64,000 bases of DNA from Rothia nasimurium. GTDB taxonomy: Bacteria > Actinomycetota > Actinomycetes > Actinomycetales > Micrococcaceae. Within the stretch, counting starts at the first letter, position 1, and every line of letters begins with the position of its first letter. This document shows positions 44,250 through 52,149 of the stretch, piece by piece. The position numbers and the translations under genes were made by a program. Under the pieces are notes generated by a model, which was given only the letters and a program-made list of their open reading frames with translations, was not told where the DNA came from and made no database searches. The DNA is taken from assembly GCF_928391935.1 (NCBI RefSeq), contig NZ_CAKMTD010000002.1, positions 124,001 through 188,000 on the forward strand. The letters run 5' to 3'.

Positions 44250-44893
44250 TTATCATTGGTGCAGGTTCCGTTGGCTCTTCTAGTGCCCGGGAATTGTTGT
44301 CGCACGGCCATAAGGTCACGATTATTGATGTGAAGCCTGAGGCTGTGTCTCGTTCTGAGATTCAGAAGGCAACCTGGGTTATTGGTGATGCCTGCGAGTT
44401 GTCTGTCTTGCGGCAGGCAAAGCCCGAGAACGCGGACGTCGTCGTTGCGGCTTCTGGTGACGACAAGACGAATCTGGTGGTGAGCCTTCTGGCCCGCAGC
44501 GAATTCGGGGTACCCCGTACCGTCGCCCGCGTCAATAACCCTAAGAATGAATGGCTCTTTGATGACGCCTGGGGTGTAGATGTTGCGGTGTCAACGCCCC
44601 GGCTCATGACCGCCCTGGTGGAGGAAGCAGTTGAGGTGGGCGATGTAGTCCGTCTGATGACGCTAAAGTCTGGGTCTGCTACCATCGCCGAGTATACGGT
44701 CCCTGCCGATCACCCGATTATTGGCTACAGTATTAGCCAGGTTCAGTGGCCGTACGAGACCACCCTCACCGCGATTCTGCGCGATGGTTTGCCAATCACT
44801 CCCACCTCCGACGACGTCATCGAGGGTGGGGATGAGCTCTTCTTCATTACTACCCCAACCGGTGAGGACGACATTCGAGACCTCTTTAGTTAG
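44240..44893 (+). CDS. TrkA-type potassium uptake regulator, second subunit (CeoC-like)
   Basis: 217 residues. MEVIIIGAGSVGSSSARELLSHGHKVTIIDVKPE is the nucleotide-binding Rossmann motif. DVVVAASGDDKTNLVVSLLA and ARVNNPKNEWLFDDAWGVDVAVSTP are typical TrkA/RCK segments, with a C-terminal RCK_C domain (about 135-217). The start overlaps the upstream trkA-like gene. A strong terminator follows. Confidence 0.88.
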   Translation: MEVIIIGAGSVGSSSARELLSHGHKVTIIDVKPEAVSRSEIQKATWVIGDACELSVLRQAKPENADVVVAASGDDKTNLVVSLLARSEFGVPRTVARVNNPKNEWLFDDAWGVDVAVSTPRLMTALVEEAVEVGDVVRLMTLKSGSATIAEYTVPADHPIIGYSISQVQWPYETTLTAILRDGLPITPTSDDVIEGGDELFFITTPTGEDDIRDLFS

Positions 44894-44942
44894 GGCACCT
44901 CCCCTGCCCCGCCCCTGCCGTCCTGGGGAATAAGGACGAAGT

Positions 44943-44972
44943 AGCCCACCCGGTAGAGTCACCGGGTGGGCT
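44943..44972 (+). terminator. Terminator after the trkA pair
   Basis: Perfect 12-bp stem AGCCCACCCGGT/ACCGGGTGGGCT followed by TTG. It also faces the convergent OB-fold gene. Confidence 0.8.
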
Positions 44973-45000
44973 TTGTGCGTGGTAGGGCGAAAGGCAGGCC

Positions 45001-45522
45001 CTAGAGGGCCTGAACGATTTCGTATCGGGGATTGTAGATGACGGGGGTGTTTTCGCGGGTGCTGAGCATTCCTGAGACCCGTAGATAGCCGCCCGCCTCG
45101 ATTCCGGGTACCTGCCGCTGGCCAAGCCAGTATAGCTTGAGACGGGTTCCAGGTGTCAGGGGCGGGTAGTCTGGATAGAGCACGCGCGGGGCAACCTGGT
45201 TGACGCTGAACCGGGTGGTAAAACCGGTTTCAGCATCAAGCACAGAAATCTCACCCGTTCGTGTTTCCTCGGTGGTGCTGACGTCTGTTGTATCGTCAAG
45301 GTCCTCCCCCGTCTCAGCGATGGGCATCCCCGTCATGGGGTGGGTTTTCGCAGGCGGCAGGGGTTTGGATCGTTCGACCAGCAGGGTGACTTCAAATCGG
45401 GGGTTAGCACCGACCTGGGCCAGGGTCACCTTGGCAACCCGCCCGGCCACCCGCGCCCGGAACCGTTCAGGGTAGGTTTCAAGCCGAGTACTGTTCTCGC
45501 TACCACCTGACCTGTTCATCAC
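45001..45522 (-). CDS. OB-fold nucleic acid-binding domain protein
   Basis: 173 residues. FRARVAGRVAKVTLAQVGANPRFEVTLL and the C-terminal GTRLKLYWLGQRQVPGIEAGGYLRVSGMLSTRENTPVIYNPRYEIV form the strands of an OB fold, with an acidic Thr-rich insertion between. Such proteins are encoded beside DUF3710 in many actinobacteria. A nucleic-acid role is assumed from the fold only. Its start is 2 bp after the DUF3710 stop, so it belongs to the dut-DUF3710-OB group. Confidence 0.78.
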   Translation of the reverse strand: MMNRSGGSENSTRLETYPERFRARVAGRVAKVTLAQVGANPRFEVTLLVERSKPLPPAKTHPMTGMPIAETGEDLDDTTDVSTTEETRTGEISVLDAETGFTTRFSVNQVAPRVLYPDYPPLTPGTRLKLYWLGQRQVPGIEAGGYLRVSGMLSTRENTPVIYNPRYEIVQAL

Positions 45523-45524
45523 AA

Positions 45525-46328
45525 TTAGCCGATCTCGGTAATCTCAGGACCTCGGCGGGGAATCTCCAAACCTGCAGGCTCCTGGGCAGCAGCCTGTTGG
45601 GCTGCAGCCTGCTGGGCCGCGATAGCATCCTGAATGTTCTGGGGGACGCTCATGGGCAGGAGATCACGGGGGGCCATAGGGTCAGCACCACGGTGGACCA
45701 CAATGTTCCGGAAGACCTCTTCAAGGGCAGTCGCAGATTCACCAGGCAGCACGGCTTTCCCCGTGAATACAGCTCGCACAAACCAGCGAGGTCCATCAAC
45801 CCCAACAAAACGAGCGATACGGAAGCCCTGACGTCCGTCCGGCAAGGTCGCAGGAACACGGGAGATAAGCTGACGACCAAAAGGACCGTCATTGATATCA
45901 ACTTGCCCGGCCTGACGACGAACGCTTTCAGACAGCTCCCTCCGAATGTCATCCCAGATACCCCGGCTCTTCGGGGCAGCAAAGGCCTGCACCTGGACGG
46001 TACCTTCCCCCATCTGCAAGGTCACTGCAATCACCTGACCCGACTTCTGATCAGTCTCAAGACGCAGATTCAAGCCGGGGTTGCTCTTAACCAGCAAACC
46101 TCCCAGGTCGATATATTCAGCACCGGTTTTGATCTCAGAAGAGTCCCAGGGGCCGTTATCACGAACGAATTCAGGGAAAGCATTCTCCAGAGGCACCTCC
46201 TGAGATTCAACCTTCACCTGAGGGTCAGATGCCGGGTTCTCAGCAGCACCCTGCCCTTCCTCCAGCGGAGCCTTCTCGTCAACAGCCGGGACGGCAACGT
46301 CCTTCTTTTTCTTACCAAAACCAAACAT
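45525..46328 (-). CDS. DUF3710 family protein
   Basis: 267 residues. An N-terminal Lys-rich start (MFGFGKKKKD) and an acidic region are followed by the conserved core (GPWDSSEIKTGAEYIDLGGLLVKSNPGLNLRLETD, then VQVQAFAAPKSRGIWDDIR and PRWFVRAVFTGKAVL). The C-terminal tail is Ala/Gln-rich. It is a conserved actinobacterial family of unknown function that sits next to dut here. Dut-DUF3710-OB run in the same direction. Confidence 0.85.
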   Translation of the reverse strand: MFGFGKKKKDVAVPAVDEKAPLEEGQGAAENPASDPQVKVESQEVPLENAFPEFVRDNGPWDSSEIKTGAEYIDLGGLLVKSNPGLNLRLETDQKSGQVIAVTLQMGEGTVQVQAFAAPKSRGIWDDIRRELSESVRRQAGQVDINDGPFGRQLISRVPATLPDGRQGFRIARFVGVDGPRWFVRAVFTGKAVLPGESATALEEVFRNIVVHRGADPMAPRDLLPMSVPQNIQDAIAAQQAAAQQAAAQEPAGLEIPRRGPEITEIG

Positions 46329-46366
46329 GCGATCTACCTTCCAAAACGAAATAACTTCTGGTCTCT

Positions 46367-46810
46367 CTACTTCAAGCCCGTGGACCCGAAGCCCGATGAG
46401 CCACGCTCCGTAGCGTCAAGCTCATCCACCACCACAAACCTGGCAGTCTCAAATCGTTGAATGACAAGCTGCGCAATGCGGTCGCCACGCGAAATCACAA
46501 AGGGAGTCTCCCGATCAGTGTTCAACAGGCACACCATCAGCTCACCCCGGTAGCCAGAATCAACCGTACCGGGAGCGTTCACGATAGTAACCCCGTGCCG
46601 GGCAGCAAGCCCCGACCGGGGATGAACAAGCCCCACATACCCCTCAGGTAGGGCAATAGCCACCCCAGTCGGCACCAAGGCCCGCTCCCCGGGGGGCAAG
46701 GTCAGGTCAACCCGGGACCGCAAGTCAGCCCCGGCATCACCAGGCTGGGCATAGGCAGGGGGTTCAAGACCGTCATCCAGCAACTTGATTTCAATTGATA
46801 CATCACTCAT
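46367..46810 (-). CDS. dut: dUTP diphosphatase
   Basis: 147 residues. The five dUTPase motifs are visible: AGADLRSR (I), [11 protein letters not shown] (II), [11 protein letters not shown] (III), [11 protein letters not shown] (IV) and [10 protein letters not shown] (V, the C-terminal arm that closes the active site). It hydrolyses dUTP to dUMP, keeping uracil out of DNA. I chose ATG 46810 ([14 protein letters not shown]). The upstream open frame is membrane-like and not family-like. The ATG is close behind a TACAGT -10-like sequence and may be leaderless. Confidence 0.95.
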   Translation of the reverse strand: MSDVSIEIKLLDDGLEPPAYAQPGDAGADLRSRVDLTLPPGERALVPTGVAIALPEGYVGLVHPRSGLAARHGVTIVNAPGTVDSGYRGELMVCLLNTDRETPFVISRGDRIAQLVIQRFETARFVVVDELDATERGSSGFGSTGLK

Positions 46811-46967
46811 CACCCCTATACTGTACCGGCTCACCCACACCAGCACAGCGACAACACAAGCCAGCACCCCAACTGCACCCAAGATTTCACCAAGAGCACC
46901 ATAAAGCACCCATCTCGTACACTGGTACTAGGCACCCATTACACCACCTGCAGAAAAGGAAGAACTC

Positions 46968-47432
46968 GTGACAGCTCCCTCCCCCGTTCTCTACCAGGAA
47001 CGTCTCACCCCCGGACCGGGGCTCATCATAGGTTGCGTAGGGGTCGGCCTAGCATCGTTTCTCGTAGGCGCCCCCATCAGCATTACCGCCGGCATCATCG
47101 CCGGTGTCATCATGTGCCTGCTCACCCTCGCCATTTTCTTTGGCACCGCCCCCACCCTAGAAGTCACCGAAACCACCGTCCGTTTCGGACGGGCAACCAT
47201 CGAGCGAGAATACGTCGGAGAAGCCTACGCCTTCCGCGGTGAAAATGCCCGTGTAGCTACAGGCCCCGCCCTCGATGGCCGGGCCTACATGTGCTTCCGA
47301 GGCTGGATTCCTTCAGTAATTCGAGTCCAGATCGACGACCCTGCCGACCCTACCCCCTACTGGATCGCATCCTCCCGCCACCCAGAGAAAATTGCTGAGA
47401 TCCTGAACCAGGGACGGGAACAAGCAAAGTAA
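46968..47432 (+). CDS. DUF3093 family membrane protein
   Basis: 154 residues. Two adjacent hydrophobic segments (about 17-35 and 39-58) form a hairpin. A beta-rich domain follows with LEVTETTVRFGRATIEREYVG, RAYMCFRGWIPSVIRVQIDDPADPTPYWIASSRHPEKIAEIL, which is the DUF3093 signature. The function is unknown. It diverges from dut, its common neighbour. GTG start with GGAAGAA upstream. Confidence 0.85.
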   Translation: MTAPSPVLYQERLTPGPGLIIGCVGVGLASFLVGAPISITAGIIAGVIMCLLTLAIFFGTAPTLEVTETTVRFGRATIEREYVGEAYAFRGENARVATGPALDGRAYMCFRGWIPSVIRVQIDDPADPTPYWIASSRHPEKIAEILNQGREQAK

Positions 47433-47473
47433 CTAACTCTGCACAAGCACCAGAGGTCAATCGTTAAAAACAC

Positions 47474-47504
47474 CAGGGGCGGGCGCACCATGCGCCCGCC
47501 CCTG
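47474..47504. terminator. Bidirectional terminator between DUF3093 and DUF4193 genes
   Basis: Perfect 14-bp stem CAGGGGCGGGCGCA/TGCGCCCGCCCCTG with a 3-nt loop. TTTTTAACG follows on the minus strand. Confidence 0.85.
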
Positions 47505-47530
47505 CTATAACTTCTGAGTGTTAGACCCGA

Positions 47531-47830
47531 TTAGCCTTCACACTCAACGCAGAACTTAAGGTCACCCTCTTCACGAACGATCTGAGAACGGTGACGGACC
47601 AGGAAACAAGAAGAACAGGTGAACTCGTCATCCTGGGCAGGAAGAACAACAACGTTCAGTTCCTCATTCGACAAGTCTGCACCGGGAAGCTCAAAACTTT
47701 CGGCTGCTGCGTTTTCGTCTTCGTCTACCGCACCTGACTGCATCTCAGAGGGACGGGAACGAAGTTCCTCAAACGACTGGTCTTTGCTCTCTTCATCCTG
47801 CTTGCGGGGTGCATCGTAATCAGTGGCCAT
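47531..47830 (-). CDS. DUF4193 family zinc-ribbon protein
   Basis: 99 residues. The N-terminus MATDYDAPRKQDEESKDQS and a C-terminal zinc ribbon (CSSCFLVRHRSQI ... CVECEG) define the family, which is conserved in actinobacteria and often lies near sepH and dut, as here. The function is unknown. ATG 47830 has GGAGAAATTC upstream. The frame extends 40 codons upstream without homology. Confidence 0.88.
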   Translation of the reverse strand: MATDYDAPRKQDEESKDQSFEELRSRPSEMQSGAVDEDENAAAESFELPGADLSNEELNVVVLPAQDDEFTCSSCFLVRHRSQIVREEGDLKFCVECEG

Positions 47831-48252
47831 GAATTTCTCCGTGTAAAAACTGTGCGAAGGGTAGATACCCCCGGTCTGTCGAGAGGCATCGGCTACCCCA
47901 ATCACCAGCCGGCTAGCAGATCTCCTGAAAGAATCAGCCCAAAGGTGCATATGAGGTAACGGGTAGAATTGTTCACCATTTGCCCCCTTTGTGCAAGTGC
48001 AAATTACATGTTCACTCAGAGCACGTCATATCGGCCCAGAAGCCTGCCCATTCCCAGCCCCTCAATACCTCAATCTAGCCTTGAACTTGAAATAATATCC
48101 CCTGAATTTTCAGGTTTTTATACATTTTCAGGACGAGTAGCCCCGAGCTTCCCCTTCAAGCACAACTTGACTCTGTACCCTTTCAAGTAAGCGTTAAGAT
48201 TGAAAGCCCATGCCCTGTCCGAGGGCGGAAACAGTGTGAAGGAGTCACAGCA
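47831..48252. other. Intergenic region between DUF4193 and sepH
   Basis: 422 bp with no convincing gene. On the plus strand CCTGAATTTTCAGG followed by TTTTTAT (about 48099-48119) looks like a small intrinsic terminator, with TTTTCAGG repeated near 48125. Nothing annotated reads into it from the left on that strand, so a short RNA starting near 47970 is possible. The sepH Shine-Dalgarno AAGGAG is at 48239. Confidence 0.35.
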
Positions 48253-49623
48253 GTGCAGGAACTGCGTCTAGCCGGCATCCACGACGACGGGGAACACCTC
48301 GTCCTTGAAACAGCAGAGGGCACAACCTACCTGCTTTCTATCGACCAGAATCTCCGACAAAGCATTGCCCGTGCCCGCCGTATCACCCCCATGCGAGGTG
48401 GCAAGCCCGGTGAATTTGGCCCCCGCGACATCCAAACTCGCTTCCGCCAGGGCGCCAGTGTTGAAGAAATCGCTGCCGAATCAGGGTGGGAGCCAGAACG
48501 CATCCGTCGCTACGAATGGCCGATTGTTGCCGAACGCGCCAACATTATCCGCACCGCCCAAGCCGTGATGGTCTCCCCCGTTCCTGGCCAGGGTGGAAGC
48601 ACCCAGCCCCTATCCCAGCTTGTCGCCTCCGTTGCCCAGTCAAGCGGGTTCTCAGCCGACGACCTGGATTGGAGCACCTGGCAGCAAGAAAGCGGCCAGT
48701 GGACCATTTCTGCCGATCTCACCATGCCCGCTGACGGCTCTCTTGACCTACCCCGCTCAGTCATGTTCCCTGCCCGCTGGACCTTCAACCCTGCAAATCA
48801 AAGCATCTATGCTACGAATGAGGCAGCCTACTTCCTGCTGGACCGAAAGCAGAACAATGACGGCCCCATCCCGGGCCAGGCTCCTGCCCAGCAGCCTGCG
48901 CCCCAGGCCCCGGCACAGGACCTTTCTGCACCTGTTGCTCCCCCCAGCCTTCCTGCAGCTTCGGCCACCAGCCAGGTCAAGGCCGTCCGTGTCCCTGAAG
49001 CCAAGGAACAGAACGAGCTACTCGATGAGCTGACGGCCCGACGCGGCGTCCGTTCCTTTGACCCCGCCAGCGAACGAAAGCTCGCTGACCTGCTTGAGCG
49101 GGCCCGCCGCTCCTCCAAAACGACCCCCTTGGGTGAGGCAGCCCAGCCGCACACAAGTGCTGAGCCCTCCACGGAACCAGCACAGCAGCACACAGACCCT
49201 CACCAGGCAGCGGACGACGCCGCCCCTCAAGCCCCTCAGTCATCTAGCTCCGCAGATGAAACTGCCCCCCAGCCTGCACCCGAAACACAGCTGGCCCAGG
49301 TCAGCTCCCCTACTGAACAGGTAGCAGAATCAGTAGCAGACCAGAATCACGCCCCGGAGACAGAGCCCGAAACCACGAGCGAGCGCGTAGGCAAACGATT
49401 CGCGCAAGTCACCCCGGAAGCCCCGGCCCAGCCCGAAGCCCTTGCACCTGGAGCTACTGAACCCTCCTCTGCTCCGGAAGCCCCGGCCCAGCCCGAGACT
49501 ACCCCAAGCTCAAATACTGCCCAGTCTGAGGACGACGCCAAGGCCCAGTCCCGTCCTGCTCGTGCCAAGCGCACCAGCGTACCTAGCTGGGACGACATCA
49601 TTTTCGGCAACCAGCGTCGATAA
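48253..49623 (+). CDS. sepH: Cell division protein SepH
   Basis: 456 residues. The N-terminal DUF3071 domain (MQELRLAGIHDDGEHLVLETAEG, then SIDQNLRQSIARARR) contains a helix-turn-helix (VEEIAAESGWEPERIRRYEWPIVAERANII). A second conserved block follows (LVASVAQSSGFSADDLDWSTWQQESGQW ... PARWTFNPANQSIYATNEAAYFLLD). The C-terminal half is a long Ala/Pro/Gln-rich linker ending in a conserved tip SWDDIIFGNQR. SepH binds FtsZ and stimulates Z-ring assembly in Streptomyces. The linker contains a direct repeat of APEAPAQPE. Confidence 0.93.
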   Translation: MQELRLAGIHDDGEHLVLETAEGTTYLLSIDQNLRQSIARARRITPMRGGKPGEFGPRDIQTRFRQGASVEEIAAESGWEPERIRRYEWPIVAERANIIRTAQAVMVSPVPGQGGSTQPLSQLVASVAQSSGFSADDLDWSTWQQESGQWTISADLTMPADGSLDLPRSVMFPARWTFNPANQSIYATNEAAYFLLDRKQNNDGPIPGQAPAQQPAPQAPAQDLSAPVAPPSLPAASATSQVKAVRVPEAKEQNELLDELTARRGVRSFDPASERKLADLLERARRSSKTTPLGEAAQPHTSAEPSTEPAQQHTDPHQAADDAAPQAPQSSSSADETAPQPAPETQLAQVSSPTEQVAESVADQNHAPETEPETTSERVGKRFAQVTPEAPAQPEALAPGATEPSSAPEAPAQPETTPSSNTAQSEDDAKAQSRPARAKRTSVPSWDDIIFGNQRR

Positions 49624-49818
49624 CCTGCGGTCATCTGCCCCGTGTGCCAGCCCTAGCGGGGGCGCACGGGGCTGGGCTATGAGGGCCCCGAAACCGTTAG
49701 GGGCACCACAGCCCCAGCCACGCGGTAAACAGTACAATAAGACCAACACCTACTCACCATCGCACCTGGGAAGAGCCCGGTTTCGCCCCGGCCTCCCACC
49801 CACACCTTGAGGACTACA

Positions 49819-50667
49819 TTGCCTGCACCTAGCCCCAATGACCATCCCCAGAATCAGGGCCAGGACGACCCCACAGAGGTTTTCCCTGCCCACACCGGTG
49901 CATCTGAACCGGCACCAGATACAACGTCAGACAAAGCGGTTGCCCTTGCAGAAGAAGCCCGCCGCCAGGCAGCTGCCGCAGCAGCCCTCGCAGCTGGTGC
50001 CAGCCGTGACCAGCTTGAACCGCCGCTTGACGAAGATGAAGAGACGGAAGCTGAAAGACGGCCCCTGGGTTCAAAGCTGCTGTTTGCTGGTTCAGCTGCT
50101 GCCACGGCTGTTGCCATTGGTGTAGCTGCCCTCCTTCTCGCCCCTGGAGCTGACCAGTCCAGCCAGCAGCCGTCCGGATCCACCGCAGAAACATCAAGCA
50201 GTCCTGCTGTATCTTCTGCGTCTGCTACTTCCTCGCCCACGCCCAGTCCTACGGCTAGCCCGTCCCCGTCGGAAACCCCAACTCCTGAGCCAACAACGGC
50301 TGAACCCACCGTCCTTGAAGAGACCCCTGAGCCTACCCCTGAGGAGGCCCTGGCCAGCGCTGAGGCTACAGCTGCGGAAGAAGGTGTAACAGAGGAGGCT
50401 CTGGTCGAAGAATACGTGGAAGACACTGGTGAAGCGTATGTGACGGAAGAACCCCAGACTGTGGAAATTGTCGCCCCTGTTGTCCCCATGCAGCCGGTAG
50501 CGCCGGTGCCTCCTCCGGTCGTGGTAGCCCCTGAGGACGCGGTTGAGGACGTTGAGGAAGGCGCCGCTGTTGTGACTGCTGAGGCAACGGATCCTGGCCT
50601 TGTGCCTGCCCCTGAGGCATCGAGTGCTTCAACCTCTGAAAGCACGGATTTCTCAACCTCCCCCTAG
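49819..50667 (+). CDS. Single-pass membrane protein with long Ser/Thr/Pro-Glu-rich exterior
   Basis: 282 residues from the TTG at 49819 (TTGAGGA 7 nt upstream). The acidic cytoplasmic part has an Ala-rich helix (EEARRQAAAAAALAAG). One membrane segment follows (about 86-107, LLFAGSAAATAVAIGVAALLLAPG), then a low-complexity Ser/Thr/Pro tail turning to Glu/Val-rich. The tail may span the wall. No catalytic domain is seen. It lies downstream of sepH in the same direction and ends in a good terminator. Confidence 0.65.
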   Translation: MPAPSPNDHPQNQGQDDPTEVFPAHTGASEPAPDTTSDKAVALAEEARRQAAAAAALAAGASRDQLEPPLDEDEETEAERRPLGSKLLFAGSAAATAVAIGVAALLLAPGADQSSQQPSGSTAETSSSPAVSSASATSSPTPSPTASPSPSETPTPEPTTAEPTVLEETPEPTPEEALASAEATAAEEGVTEEALVEEYVEDTGEAYVTEEPQTVEIVAPVVPMQPVAPVPPPVVVAPEDAVEDVEEGAAVVTAEATDPGLVPAPEASSASTSESTDFSTSP

Positions 50668-50701
50668 GGTCGAAATCCCGCATCTAGCTTTCCTTGCAAA
50701 G

Positions 50702-50736
50702 CGCCCTGAATCTTCTGACGATTCAGGGCGTTTTCG
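50702..50736 (+). terminator. Terminator after the Ser/Pro-rich membrane protein gene
   Basis: Stem CGCCCTGAATC/GATTCAGGGCG with a 7-nt loop, then TTTTCGTTT. Confidence 0.9.
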
Positions 50737-50773
50737 TTTCTCTTGTTTGTGTTGATTGCTGGTGGGGTGGGTG

Positions 50774-52006
50774 CTACCCGGTCGGTAGCATCAGCAAGGG
50801 TACCGTGGTTTCTTCTGGGGTCAGGGAGCCATGCTGGCCCACCATATTCAGTGCGTGTGGCTTGTAATGCCGCATGTCATAGAGGGCTATGGGCTCGCGG
50901 GCTGCGACGATGATATCGCCCATGCGTTCCCGGGCGGTTGAGCTGACGGGGCTCCCACAATAGCCTGCGTCGAGTAGGCTGTCCCGGTCGATGACCCAGG
51001 CGGCGTGGCCCCAGGCCTCAGCCCAGGCTGTCATGGTAGCTTCTGTGGCGGCCTCTGACCTATCTTTCACATACAGCTGAACCATGCGAGGCTCACCAGC
51101 TGTGAGTTTGACGTTGGTCAGCAGGTCAGTATTGGTGGAGTAGTCATAGCGGTGTTCGGCGGCAATATCTACCATTCCGTGGTCAGCAGTGACGAGCAAC
51201 AGGACGTGGGGCGGGAGTTTGCGAGCCAGGGATTTGAGGGCAAGGTTCAGCTCTTCGAGTTGATGTAGCCACTGGTCTGAGTCAACGCCGTACCGGTGCC
51301 CGGCCTGGTCTATTTCACCCCAGTAGAGGTAGACCAGGGAGGGTTTCCGGGAGGTGAGCAGGCTGGCTGCCAGTGTAGTGCGGGCCGCGTACCCGGTTGC
51401 ATGGATAAATCTTCCCCCTCGTAGGGAGGCCTCGCTCAGGCCGGTCCCAGCATACTTACTGAGGGACACTGTTGCTACATCGAGGTGCTTCTCGTACCGT
51501 TCAAAGACGGTGGGGTGGGGCTGCCAGGCTCGGGGGTCTACCTGTTTATCCCAGCCTGAGAGTTGGTTCATGACGAGCCCGGTTGCTGGGTTGAGCACCT
51601 CGTACCCGGCCATACCGTGAAAGGCGGGGGCTGTTGCCGTCCCCAGGCTTGTTAGGGACGCTACGGTGGTAGATGGCAGGGCTGATGAGAGGGGCCCAAG
51701 CTGGGTGGCTTTTTTAAGGAAGGGGGCGTAGGAGCCGTACTTTTCGAGCAGGGTTTGCCCGAGCCCGTCGACCATGACCAGACATACGCTGCGGTACTTG
51801 CTGGGATCTACCCCGGCCTGTGCCAGGCGGCCAGCAAGATCTGCGGGGTCGTGTCGTCCTGGGCCCAGAACGGGGTGGGCGTCCGGGGTGATGGTCTGTT
51901 GGGCAGTGAGACTTCCGCAGGATTCAAAAATATCGCCAATGGTGTTCTTGCCGTAGGCGGGTGGAGCGGGGAGGGGGTTTCCACAGTGATCTTTGAGGAC
52001 GGTCAT
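50774..52006 (-). CDS. Alkaline-phosphatase-superfamily phosphodiesterase / nucleotide pyrophosphatase
   Basis: 410 residues. Metal and nucleophile motifs: VMVDGLGQ near 78, the nucleophile Thr in ALPSTTVASLTSLGT near 112, YWGEIDQAGHRYG near 233, TADHGMVD near 278 and the C-terminal GQHGSLTPEE with a metal His. This matches the type I phosphodiesterase/nucleotide pyrophosphatase family. No signal peptide is seen, so it may be cytoplasmic. It lies between convergent and co-directional genes upstream of the GNAT fusion gene. The substrate is unknown. Confidence 0.85.
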   Translation of the reverse strand: MTVLKDHCGNPLPAPPAYGKNTIGDIFESCGSLTAQQTITPDAHPVLGPGRHDPADLAGRLAQAGVDPSKYRSVCLVMVDGLGQTLLEKYGSYAPFLKKATQLGPLSSALPSTTVASLTSLGTATAPAFHGMAGYEVLNPATGLVMNQLSGWDKQVDPRAWQPHPTVFERYEKHLDVATVSLSKYAGTGLSEASLRGGRFIHATGYAARTTLAASLLTSRKPSLVYLYWGEIDQAGHRYGVDSDQWLHQLEELNLALKSLARKLPPHVLLLVTADHGMVDIAAEHRYDYSTNTDLLTNVKLTAGEPRMVQLYVKDRSEAATEATMTAWAEAWGHAAWVIDRDSLLDAGYCGSPVSSTARERMGDIIVAAREPIALYDMRHYKPHALNMVGQHGSLTPEETTVPLLMLPTG

Positions 52007-52059
52007 GGTTCTACTCCCCTAGTCTGGTGGGTTCTTGGGTCTTTGCCCGGACGTCGCAA

Positions 52060-52099
52060 GCCCGGCCTATCTCTACCAGTGTAGGTGATAGGGCCGGGC
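52060..52099 (-). terminator. Hairpin after the GNAT-acyl-CoA synthetase gene
   Basis: Arms 52060-52071 and 52087-52099 (GCCCGGCCTATC with GATAGGGCCGGGC, one bulge). Few T residues follow, so termination is probable, not certain. Confidence 0.5.
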
Positions 52100-52117
52100 C
52101 TGGAGGCACTTTAGTTT

Positions 52118-52149
52118 TTCTACCGGCTCATGGTTCTACCGGCTCATGG
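52118..52149. repeat. Exact 16-bp tandem duplication over the stop codon of the GNAT fusion gene
   Basis: The unit TTCTACCGGCTCATGG occurs twice back to back (52118-52133, 52134-52149). On the minus strand it repeats the codons for TMSR and the TAG stop, so a second in-register copy follows the true stop. Confidence 0.85.

Noticed and set aside
46811..46909. Hydrophobic N-terminal extension of dUTPase
   Set aside because: dUTPases are soluble; the family start is at 46810, and the extension overlaps the promoter region.
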